5,498 nucleotides of DNA from Armatimonadota bacterium (lineage in GTDB: Bacteria > Armatimonadota > Zipacnadia > Zipacnadales > VGFC01), in the NCBI GenBank assembly GCA_016869015.1, contig VGFB01000330.1, positions 1-5,498 of the forward strand, given 5' to 3'. Of this stretch, positions 1 to 4,976 are shown one piece after another (within the stretch, counting starts at the first letter, position 1; every line of letters starts with the position of its first letter). A program made the translations under genes and the position numbers. Under the pieces are notes generated by a model that saw only the letters and a program-made list of their open reading frames with translations, ran no database searches and was not told the origin of the DNA.

Positions 1-42
1 GTGGGCCATGCTCAGCTTCCCGACCTTGACCAATCCCTTCAC
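1..42 (-). CDS. Possible first codons of a leftward gene (5' end only)
   Basis: On the minus strand a GTG at 42-40 opens a frame reading (M)KGLVKVGKLSMAH to the window edge, with an in-frame ATG at 9-7. The frame stays open from a TAG at 90-88. The peptide resembles the first residues of zinc-type (MDR) alcohol dehydrogenases, which often begin MKALVK or MKGLVK, but 14 residues cannot establish a family. The GTG has no clear Shine-Dalgarno sequence. The internal ATG has GGGAAG six bases upstream. The competing reading is the 3' end of a plus-strand gene in frame 2, ending at the TGA at 56-58 with the tail SFPTLTNPFTSFRG. I slightly prefer the minus-strand reading; both are weak. Confidence 0.2.
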   Translation of the reverse strand, partial: MKGLVKVGKLSMAH

Positions 43-101
43 CTCGTTTCGTGGATGAGCGCGAAGCTGCGAACCCCCAAACCTCCGCTATCCTGGCGCC
101 T

Positions 102-226
102 TGTCAGGGACGATTCCGCATGTTGTAGGAGCGGCTTCAGCCGCGATGACGTTGCCCTGACTCCGAACATCGATGGCATCGCGGCGGAAGCCGCTCCTAC
201 AACAACATGACACTTCATGCCTGACA
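102..226. repeat. REP-like inverted pair (BIME-type element 1)
   Basis: The left arm (119-148) and right arm (177-209) are near-perfect inverted copies. Each begins at its outer edge with CATGTTG, then GTAGGA, then a small palindrome, then GATG. The left arm's own hairpin is GCGGC-TTCA-GCCGC; the right arm read on the opposite strand is GCGGC-TTCC-GCCGC. The arms differ by one 3-nt insertion (an extra TTG in the right copy) and one loop base. Beyond the arms, TGTCAGG at 102-108 and its complement CCTGACA at 220-226 lie at the same 10-nt distance on both sides, so the symmetry extends to 125 bp. A 28-nt spacer separates the arms. This is the architecture of bacterial interspersed mosaic elements built from two facing REP units, or of a small non-autonomous mobile element. 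No transposase lies in the window. Confidence 0.8.
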
Positions 227-237
227 GAGCACTAAGC

Positions 238-265
238 GGCCCTTCGGGCCGACGCGCTTCGCGCG
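238..265. repeat. Tandem pair of 5-bp, TTC-loop hairpins
   Basis: Two perfect short palindromes stand side by side with a 2-nt gap: GGCCC-TTC-GGGCC (238-250) and CGCGC-TTC-GCGCG (253-265). Both have a 5-bp stem and the same TTC loop. They sit between the two larger inverted repeats. There is no T tract, so a rho-independent terminator is not supported. They may be a third small palindrome type or simply base-composition-driven structure. Confidence 0.4.
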
Positions 266-288
266 CGCCCCGTCCTCTCTCACCGTCG

Positions 289-358
289 CGTAGGTCGGGC
301 AGCCAGCCCGACGCCGTCAGCGCCGCGGAGAGGCGACGGGCTGGAAGCCCGTCCTACG
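289..358. repeat. REP-like inverted pair (BIME-type element 2) overlapping a gene end
   Basis: The left arm (289-314) and right arm (333-358) are 26-nt inverted copies separated by 18 nt, with four differences. Each arm carries CGTAGG at its outer end and its own hairpin: TCGGGC-AGCCA-GCCCGA on the left, ACGGGC-TGGAA-GCCCGT on the right. Two of the four differences fall on the outermost stem pair and compensate each other (T-A against A-T). The other two lie in the loop. The right arm extends into the 3' end of the minus-strand Rid-like gene: its stop codon (354-356) is the TAG of the conserved GTAGG head. The arm shares its head-plus-hairpin plan with the element at 102-226 but has a different stem. 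Confidence 0.8.
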
Positions 359-1559
359 CTCGTGTGTTCTCCGATGGCTGCACTAACCCCGCCGCCACGG
401 CGTCGATCTCGAAGAGGAGGTCGGCGCGGCAGACGTCGGCGACCATGCAGATGCCGAGTTCGGCGAGGGGCGTTCCGGCGCAGAGCGTGTAGAAGGGCTC
501 GATGTAGGCGGCGTCCTTCAGGAAGATGGTGGCCTGGCAGATGTCCTGCAGGCCCAGGCCGCTGGTCCCGATCAGCGCCTCGACGTTCTTCACGGTGCGC
601 ACGATCTGGGCTTCGATGTCGTCTTCGTGGATGCTCTTCCCGAACTCATCGATGGATGCCGTGCCCGAGATGTAGACCGTCCGGGCGCCGTCGGCGACGA
701 CCTCCATGGCGCGGGCGAAAGCCGAGCCGTAGGCATAGGCCTCGTTCTGCAGCGGGTTGAACAGCCGCCCGCAGCGCACGCCGCTGCCCTCGCTCGGCCG
801 GACCGCCAGCAAGTCCATCGTCAGTTCCAGATGCCCCGGCGGCCGCGCCTGGATTCCGGTGCTGGCCGGCAGGTAGTCGTCGCCGCGGCCCAGCAGGCCA
901 TAGCGCGTGTAGCACTCGTTACGGGCGAGGTTGAAGTCGTCGTACCAGTCCAGGATCTCACCGATGTAGATCCAGGTGCGGACCACGTCTCGGTAATCAC
1001 ACCCCAGGTTCCCCAGGATCTCGTGGGCGGTGTCGAACATGCGGGTGGCCTGCTCGACCCGGGGCACCGCGACCTGCGGGCTCGTGCCGGCGAGGCCGTT
1101 CAGGTACACGTAGGTCGCTCCGGACGTGCGGATCAGGCGACCGAGCGTCCGGTCCCCGTGTAGGAGGGGCGCCTCGCGCTCCGCCGACACGGCGCACAGA
1201 TGGACGCCGCACAGCCCGTCCCCGCAGGCGGGCCTGCCCTCCAGGTATGTGGGTGGCGCCCCGCCGAAGGCCGGCGAGCCGGCCACGGCCGCCGCACGGG
1301 CCGTCTCGGCGGCCTCCTGCGCGGCCAGCGTACCGTACAGGCGCTCCTGCACCACGACGGCCTGGTGCTCCGCGAGAACCCGCGAAACGTCGCCGTAGAT
1401 CTCTGCCGCATCGGCGCCCACGGTCGCGGCGCAGCCCTGCGGAGCGTCGGCCGAGACGTACAACTCCTGGTGTTCAGCTCGGTCGACGCCTACGACGTGG
1501 AGCGCGCCTGCGGAGGTCCGGCGGACGGCCGGCGTTCGGAGCCGGGTGTCTTCACTCAT
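354..1559 (-). CDS. Rid-superfamily protein, FkbO/Hyg5/XanB2 chorismatase-like
   Basis: A 401-residue cytosolic protein with no signal peptide or membrane segment. Seen: two Rid (YjgF/UK114) folds. The degenerate N-terminal one includes residues 150-220 with RTWIYIGEILDWY (194-206) and ends in the segment around PASTGIQ (231-237). The C-terminal one (about 260-391) includes YGSAFARAMEV, YISGTASIDEFG (296-307) and VADVCRADLLFEIDAVA (373-389). Family knowledge: this two-domain layout and the CR-DLLFEID ending are typical of FkbO/Hyg5/XanB2-type proteins, which hydrolyse or rearrange chorismate to dihydroxycyclohexadienoate or hydroxybenzoates. R378 and E384 are the likely active-site residues. 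Many bacterial homologues are annotated only as Rid or L-PSP family, and their activity is untested. At 401 residues it is longer than my recollection of about 340 for true chorismatases; the excess is N-terminal. The ATG at 1559 is preferred over the adjacent TTG at 1562; the ribosome site is weak. It lies 83 nt after the transporter pair on the same strand. Its stop codon is inside a repeat arm. Confidence 0.8.
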   Translation of the reverse strand: MSEDTRLRTPAVRRTSAGALHVVGVDRAEHQELYVSADAPQGCAATVGADAAEIYGDVSRVLAEHQAVVVQERLYGTLAAQEAAETARAAAVAGSPAFGGAPPTYLEGRPACGDGLCGVHLCAVSAEREAPLLHGDRTLGRLIRTSGATYVYLNGLAGTSPQVAVPRVEQATRMFDTAHEILGNLGCDYRDVVRTWIYIGEILDWYDDFNLARNECYTRYGLLGRGDDYLPASTGIQARPPGHLELTMDLLAVRPSEGSGVRCGRLFNPLQNEAYAYGSAFARAMEVVADGARTVYISGTASIDEFGKSIHEDDIEAQIVRTVKNVEALIGTSGLGLQDICQATIFLKDAAYIEPFYTLCAGTPLAELGICMVADVCRADLLFEIDAVAAGLVQPSENTRA

Positions 1560-1606
1560 CAAGCCTGTTCCAATCTACGTGGTGGGGTGTGACCACCCGT
1601 CGTTCC

Positions 1607-1622
1607 ACGCGGCGACCCGCGT
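1607..1622. other. Short hairpin between the transporter pair and the Rid-like gene
   Basis: The 83-nt gap between the stop codon at 1643 and the ATG at 1559 contains a perfect 6-bp stem with a 4-nt loop, ACGCGG-CGAC-CCGCGT. A second, weaker stem, GGTGG (1581-1585) with CCACC (1593-1597), lies nearer the start. Neither is followed by T residues on the minus strand, so these are not convincing terminators. They could reduce read-through into the Rid-like gene or mean nothing. No promoter was recognised in the gap. Confidence 0.25.
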
Positions 1623-1642
1623 CCCCTGCTGCGAGAACCGTC

Positions 1643-2212
1643 TCACGGCCCCGCACTGCCCATGACGCCCGCGAGGGTCAGCGCGAGGCCCACGAGGCCG
1701 CTGGCGATCACGACGAGGCCCGCCTCCAGCTTCGTCCGGATCAGCACAATGAGCGCCGCCGCGCACAGGGCGCCCTGGGGCCATCCGCCGATGGCGTCCT
1801 GCCCCATCTGGACCGCCGCCGCCGCCACCAGCCCCACGATCCCGGCCTCGACGCCCCGCAGGAACCGCTGCACCCGAGGGTTGCCCTTGAGCCGGCCCAG
1901 CTGGTGCGACGCCGCCAGCGTCATGAAGAAGGAGGGCAGGAAGATGCACACGGTCGCCACGGTGGCGTACAGGAGCCCCGCTCCGACCCCGCCGCTCTCC
2001 GTCCCCACCTTCCAGCCTACGAACGTCGCAGTGACCAGCAAGGGTCCCGGCGTCATCTGTCCGAGCGCTACAGCGTCGGCGAACTCATCGCCCGTCAGCC
2101 AGCCGTACCGAAACACCACCGGGTCGCGCAGGAGCGGCACGAGCGCCGGGCCGCCGCCGAAGACGAACGTCCCGACGCGCAGGCAAGCGAGAGCGAGCTG
2201 CAGGAGCTCCAT
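1643..2212 (-). CDS. Chromate transporter subunit, short-chain CHR family (second half)
   Basis: A 189-residue inner-membrane protein of the chromate ion transporter (CHR, ChrA) family. Seen: FGGGPALVPLL (18-28), GWLTGDEFADAVALGQMTPGP (37-57, with GQ and PGP as the family signature), ATFVGWKVG (62-70), a hydrophobic segment around 80-100 with LPSFF, and further hydrophobic stretches near 121-136, 146-158 and 163-186. Full-length ChrA proteins carry two such halves in about 400 residues. At 189 residues this is a short-chain form that needs a partner, and the partner is the gene immediately upstream. The ATG at 2212-2210 shares its A with the upstream TGA (TGATG), implying translational coupling. 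A G-rich AAGGGGGG stretch lies just upstream. Members export chromate in some bacteria, but many homologues have no proven substrate, so the ion is inferred. Confidence 0.92.
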   Translation of the reverse strand: MELLQLALACLRVGTFVFGGGPALVPLLRDPVVFRYGWLTGDEFADAVALGQMTPGPLLVTATFVGWKVGTESGGVGAGLLYATVATVCIFLPSFFMTLAASHQLGRLKGNPRVQRFLRGVEAGIVGLVAAAAVQMGQDAIGGWPQGALCAAALIVLIRTKLEAGLVVIASGLVGLALTLAGVMGSAGP

Positions 2213-2853
2213 CAGGCCGCGCCCCCCTTCGCCGGCGCCTCACCCTCGGGCGGCGGCTTGGCCGGCTGCCCGACGGGCAGGAGCAGGCCGAGCCCCCCGG
2301 CCAACACGATCAGGGCGATGGAGCCCAAGTCGCGCGCGCGGGCGGCGACCGGCTCGATCGCGGGCAGGTACTGCGCGAGCTCTTGGGCGTTGCCGAAGAT
2401 GAGGCTGAGCGCCATGACCGTGGCGGCGATCAGGTAGCCCGACTTGTCCTTCAGCCCGCGCTTCCCCAGGCGCCAGCTCGCGGCGGCGATCACCGCCACC
2501 ACCGCCGGTCGGAGGCCCGCGAAGAACCCCTGCGCCTGCGGCACCTTGCCGAACTCGAAGTACAGCGGCGTCAGCACGAGCATGATGAGGAAGGGCGGCA
2601 GGATCAGCCCCACCGCGCCCGCGATGGCCCCCAGCCAGCCGCGCAGCCGGTAGCCGACGTACACGGCCGCGTCGATGGCAATGGGCCCCGGCAGGATCTG
2701 CCCGATGGCGACCCCCTCGGCGAACTCCGCCGAGCTGATGGCCTTCTTGCGCTCCACGAACTGCTCCTGCAGCATCCCGATCAGCGCCATCGGGCCGCCG
2801 AAGCCCGTCGCCCCGATGCGCAGGTAGGTCAGGAACATCTGCAACAGGCTCAC
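2212..2853 (-). CDS. Chromate transporter subunit, short-chain CHR family (first half)
   Basis: A 213-residue membrane protein, the first gene of the transporter pair. Seen: GFGGPMALIGML (17-28), the charged loop QFVERKKAISSAEFAEG (31-47), GQILPGP (51-57), a hydrophobic segment at 74-98 with LPPFL, and others near 110-126, 140-154 and 178-193. The tail (194-213) is rich in proline, alanine and glycine and is probably a flexible cytosolic end. The GTG at 2853 is chosen as start because GGAGG lies seven bases upstream and because this start makes FGG (18-20), GQ (51-52) and PGP (55-57) fall at the same residue numbers in both subunits. Family knowledge: paired short CHR proteins are thought to act together with opposite membrane orientation, mainly in chromate efflux. 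It is probably driven from the divergent intergenic region at 2854-3042. Confidence 0.92.
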   Translation of the reverse strand: MSLLQMFLTYLRIGATGFGGPMALIGMLQEQFVERKKAISSAEFAEGVAIGQILPGPIAIDAAVYVGYRLRGWLGAIAGAVGLILPPFLIMLVLTPLYFEFGKVPQAQGFFAGLRPAVVAVIAAASWRLGKRGLKDKSGYLIAATVMALSLIFGNAQELAQYLPAIEPVAARARDLGSIALIVLAGGLGLLLPVGQPAKPPPEGEAPAKGGAA

Positions 2854-2860
2854 GAGAACG

Positions 2861-2865
2861 CCTCC
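2861..2865 (-). promoter_or_regulatory. Shine-Dalgarno GGAGG for the first transporter gene
   Basis: The minus strand reads GGAGG, then seven bases, then GTG at 2853-2851. This is the strongest ribosome binding site seen in the window. It decides the GTG start over the in-frame ATG at 2838-2836, which would remove five residues conserved between the two subunits. Confidence 0.7.
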
Positions 2866-2885
2866 GTCTCCGGATCATCCCAGGA

Positions 2886-2913
2886 CCCCACCGCGCAGCG
2901 CGGTAGTTCGGGG
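2886..2913. promoter_or_regulatory. Palindrome in the transporter leader, possible operator or leader stem
   Basis: A perfect 6-bp inverted repeat, ACCGCG-CAG-CGCGGT (2890-2904), sits inside a CCCC (2886-2889) and GGGG (2910-2913) pair, giving a longer stem with a 5-nt one-sided bulge. A direct repeat of CAGGACC flanks it at 2881-2887 and 2915-2921. It lies 33-60 bases upstream of the GTG at 2853, where an operator or 5'-leader structure would be expected. No regulator gene is present in the window and no matching factor was recognised, so the role is inferred. Confidence 0.3.
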
Positions 2914-2973
2914 ACAGGACCTCGAAGACCTGCCCAACATGAGCCGGAGCCCCGACAGCCTGCAGGTCGCGAC

Positions 2974-3002
2974 CCGCGGGTTGGGGAAGGCCGGGCCCGC
3001 GG
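2974..3002. repeat. 7-bp inverted repeat upstream of the plus-strand methyltransferase
   Basis: CCGCGGG (2974-2980) and CCCGCGG (2996-3002) form a perfect inverted repeat with a 15-nt spacer. The left half is itself inside a 10-bp palindrome, ACCCGCGGGT (2972-2981). It lies 41-69 bases before the ATG at 3043. It may be a protein-binding site for the rightward promoter, but in such GC-rich sequence chance is a real possibility. Confidence 0.2.
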
Positions 3003-3042
3003 CCGTGGTCACGCCGGCGCGCTCGGGAGCCGTCACAAGGGA

Positions 3043-3828
3043 ATGGACAGCAACACACCCGACCTCTGGGACGCGGTCTGGGACTCGGTCCCCGATGCGG
3101 ACCCGCCACGCATCGTTGCCCGGGAAGCTCTCTCGGTCCGGTGGCGCCGCATGGAGGCGGTCCTGCGTGAGGCCTTCGGCTCCCTGGCGGGGCTGTCTGC
3201 CATCGAGATCGGCGCCGGCGCCGGCGTATACGCGGCCCTGATGGCTGCGCGGGGCGCCGACGTGACGCTAGTGGACTACTCCCCGCAGGCCCTGGCCACG
3301 TCCCGGCGCTTCTTCTCTGCCCTGGGGCTGTCGGCGCGTGCCCTGGAGGCGGATGCTCTCGATCTGCCTCCCGCGCTGGTCGGTCGCCACGATGTGTCGA
3401 TGTCCTTCGGACTGGCGGAGCACTTCGCGGATGCCCGCCGGGCGCGGGTCATCCGGGCCCACTTCGAGGTCCTTCGGCCTGGCGGGATGGCGTTCATCAG
3501 CGTACCCAACTGTCACAACTTGCCCTACCGCCTGTTCAAGTTCGCGGCGGAGCGCACGGGCCGCTGGAGAGTGGGGGAGGAGTACCCATTCTCGCGGCGG
3601 GAACTCCGGGAGCTCTGCCAGGCAGCCGGCGCGGAGCGTTGCAGCTTCCTCGGGGACAGCCTGTACGCATCGCTCCGCTTCCTTGTGCCTACGCGTATCA
3701 AGCTGCGCCTCGCGCGCCTGGGGGACGCTCTGGGCTGGCCATCCGAGCGGTTGGAGCGCGGCACCCCTCTCGACGCGTACCTGAGCTACGCTCTGGTGGC
3801 CTGCGCGACGACGGCCAAGATGGCGTAG
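3043..3828 (+). CDS. Class I SAM-dependent methyltransferase
   Basis: A 261-residue soluble enzyme predicted to transfer a methyl group from S-adenosylmethionine. Seen: motif I IEIGAGAG (54-61), the acidic end of strand 2, TLVDYS (75-80, D78 likely holding the ribose), EADALDLP (102-109), the post-II segment SFGLAEHF (121-128), and LRPGGMAFISVPN (144-156). The C-terminal part (160-261) is a variable substrate cap. The acceptor cannot be read from the sequence. The SFG-EHF and SVP motifs match those of the methyltransferase at the right edge, so both belong to the Methyltransf_11/25-like type common in glycan and lipid loci. The frame is open upstream, but no ATG or GTG lies between the intergenic palindromes and the ATG at 3043. 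AAGGGA abuts that ATG directly and GGGAG sits 13 bases away, so the ribosome site is not ideal. It converges on the glycosyltransferase with a 26-nt gap. Confidence 0.88.
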   Translation: MDSNTPDLWDAVWDSVPDADPPRIVAREALSVRWRRMEAVLREAFGSLAGLSAIEIGAGAGVYAALMAARGADVTLVDYSPQALATSRRFFSALGLSARALEADALDLPPALVGRHDVSMSFGLAEHFADARRARVIRAHFEVLRPGGMAFISVPNCHNLPYRLFKFAAERTGRWRVGEEYPFSRRELRELCQAAGAERCSFLGDSLYASLRFLVPTRIKLRLARLGDALGWPSERLERGTPLDAYLSYALVACATTAKMA

Positions 3829-3854
3829 ACCGCAGCCCGCTTCGACCGAGCGGC

Positions 3855-4958
3855 CTACTCCCCCGCCGCCTTCCGGTACGCGTCCAGTGTCAGCCCTGCC
3901 GTACGTTCCCACGAGAACTGACGGGCGCGCTCGATGCCGGCAGCCGACAGCGCCTCCCGATGGTGTCGATCGCTCAGGACGGCGTCCATGGCCTCCGTCA
4001 GGGCTTCGCGCGACTCCGGCTCGACCATTACGGCTGCGCTCCCGGCCACCTCCGGGAGCGACGACGCGTTGGAGCACACCACCGGCGTGCCGCACGCCAT
4101 GGCCTCCAGTACCGGCAAGCCAAAGCCCTCGTAGAGCGACGGGAAGCACAGCAGCGCTGCGCCAGAGTAGACGGTCGGCAAGCACTCCTCGGGGACGTGC
4201 CCCAGGAGCATGATACGGTCGCGGGCCGACGATTGCTCGATGGCCGCCTGCGCCGAGGCATCCAGCGTCGGGCCGCCGACGATCACGAGGCGGATCGACG
4301 GCTGCTGCAGGCGCTCGAGCGATTCGACGACCGCCACGAGGTTCTTGCGCGGGTGGCCCGACCCCACGCAGGCCAGCACGTACGGACCGGAGACCCCGAA
4401 GCGCTCCTGCATCGAGTGAGCCGCGTCCCGAACCGGCACGAACTGCGGGGCCGCAGCCAGGGGCGTGACCACGATCTTCCCGGGGGCAACTCCCCAGTAC
4501 CGCACCAGGTCGCGCTTCGTGGACTCGGAGATGGTGAGCACGACCGCCGACCGGTGTGCCGAACGGGGGATCAGTTCGTCGTAGTGTTGCAGCTCGCGAG
4601 GGTCGTAGAGCTCGGGGTAGTGCAGGGCGGCCAGGTCGTACAGCGTGACAACCGCAGAGCACGGGACCCACCGGGGCAGGATGCCCGCCGGGAAATGGGC
4701 GACTCGAACGCGGTCCAACCCCATCCATAAGGGCATCCGGAGGCGTAACCACAGGCGGGGCGCTGTCGTGACCCGCGCACGGTCCGCCATGGCGAGCAGA
4801 GGGTCCGCGTCGGTGGGACGTTCGGCCCCAGCCGCGTATAGGTACACCTCCGGGCGGTCGCCGATTGCCAGGAGTCCGCGCAGGAGATTGAGCGTGTACG
4901 TCTCGACGCCGCTCTTCTCAGGCCGGAGCAGGTGGCTGGCATCGATCCCAATGCGCAT
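3855..4958 (-). CDS. GT4-family glycosyltransferase (GT-B fold)
   Basis: A 367-residue retaining glycosyltransferase that moves a sugar from a nucleotide-activated donor to a glycan or lipid acceptor at the cytosolic face of the membrane. Seen: the N-terminal Rossmann start MRIGIDASHLL (1-11) with a glycine-containing loop GVETY (17-21), VTLYDLAALHYPEL (104-117), ISESTKRDL (143-151), CVGSGHPRKNL (197-207, the PRKN signature), LVIVGG (224-229), LLGHVPEECLPTVY (251-264), and the EX7E motif EGFGLPVLE with E277 and E285. It then ends ACGTPVVCSNASSLPEVAG, standard for GT4. The length is normal for the family. The ATG at 4958 is preferred because GGGAG lies six bases upstream and the protein then begins at the first strand. 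An in-frame ATG at 4976, directly after the upstream TGA, would add MVRERA. It is the second gene of an operon with the partial methyltransferase. Donor and acceptor are unknown; PRKN-containing relatives include mannosyl- and rhamnosyltransferases. Confidence 0.93.
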   Translation of the reverse strand: MRIGIDASHLLRPEKSGVETYTLNLLRGLLAIGDRPEVYLYAAGAERPTDADPLLAMADRARVTTAPRLWLRLRMPLWMGLDRVRVAHFPAGILPRWVPCSAVVTLYDLAALHYPELYDPRELQHYDELIPRSAHRSAVVLTISESTKRDLVRYWGVAPGKIVVTPLAAAPQFVPVRDAAHSMQERFGVSGPYVLACVGSGHPRKNLVAVVESLERLQQPSIRLVIVGGPTLDASAQAAIEQSSARDRIMLLGHVPEECLPTVYSGAALLCFPSLYEGFGLPVLEAMACGTPVVCSNASSLPEVAGSAAVMVEPESREALTEAMDAVLSDRHHREALSAAGIERARQFSWERTAGLTLDAYRKAAGE

Positions 4959-4964
4959 GGCGCG

Positions 4965-4969
4965 CTCCC
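4965..4969 (-). promoter_or_regulatory. Shine-Dalgarno GGGAG for the glycosyltransferase
   Basis: GGGAG on the minus strand is followed by six bases and then the ATG at 4958-4956. The alternative ATG at 4976 has only GGAAG within the end of the preceding gene. The site sits in the 18-nt stretch after the upstream stop codon and favours the shorter protein. Confidence 0.5.
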
Positions 4970-4976
4970 GGACCAT

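Larger units (their letters stand above)
43..353. other. Extragenic block filled with palindromic repeats
   Basis: No convincing gene lies here. Short open frames on both strands run through the inverted repeats and look like GC-driven shadows. The stretch holds two inverted pairs of REP-like palindromes (102-226 and 289-358) and two adjacent TTC-loop hairpins (238-265). None of the hairpins is followed by a T tract, so there is no evidence for an intrinsic terminator. No promoter with convincing -35 and -10 boxes was seen. The block sits downstream of the minus-strand Rid-like gene and, if the call at 1-42 is right, upstream of the next minus-strand gene. Confidence 0.6.

Noticed and set aside
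102..358. The palindromic block as a CRISPR array
   Set aside because: The repeats are inverted pairs of two different sequences, with no regular direct repeats or spacers and no cas genes.
1247..2437. A 396-codon plus-strand open frame opposite the Rid-like and transporter genes
   Set aside because: The translation is dominated by Arg, Pro and Ala with no recognisable motif, and it crosses three supported minus-strand genes.
2383..3042. A long plus-strand open frame in phase with, and upstream of, the methyltransferase at 3043
   Set aside because: It runs antisense to the well-supported transporter gene, its translation is low-complexity and rich in Arg, Gln and Pro, and the enzyme fold begins just after the ATG at 3043.
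3837..3853. A hairpin CCGCT/AGCGG in the convergent gap, considered as a bidirectional terminator
   Set aside because: The stem is only 5 bp (6 with a G-T pair), the loop is 5-7 nt, and there is no T tract on either strand.
3639..4730. A 363-codon plus-strand open frame opposite the glycosyltransferase
   Set aside because: It is antisense to a full-length GT4 protein and looks compositional, without a ribosome site or domain.
3268..4752. A 494-codon minus-strand open frame spanning parts of the methyltransferase and glycosyltransferase
   Set aside because: It is a GC-driven shadow. The other frames here contain clear methyltransferase motif I and GT4 EX7E signatures, while this one has an Arg/Gly/Pro-rich translation with no domain.
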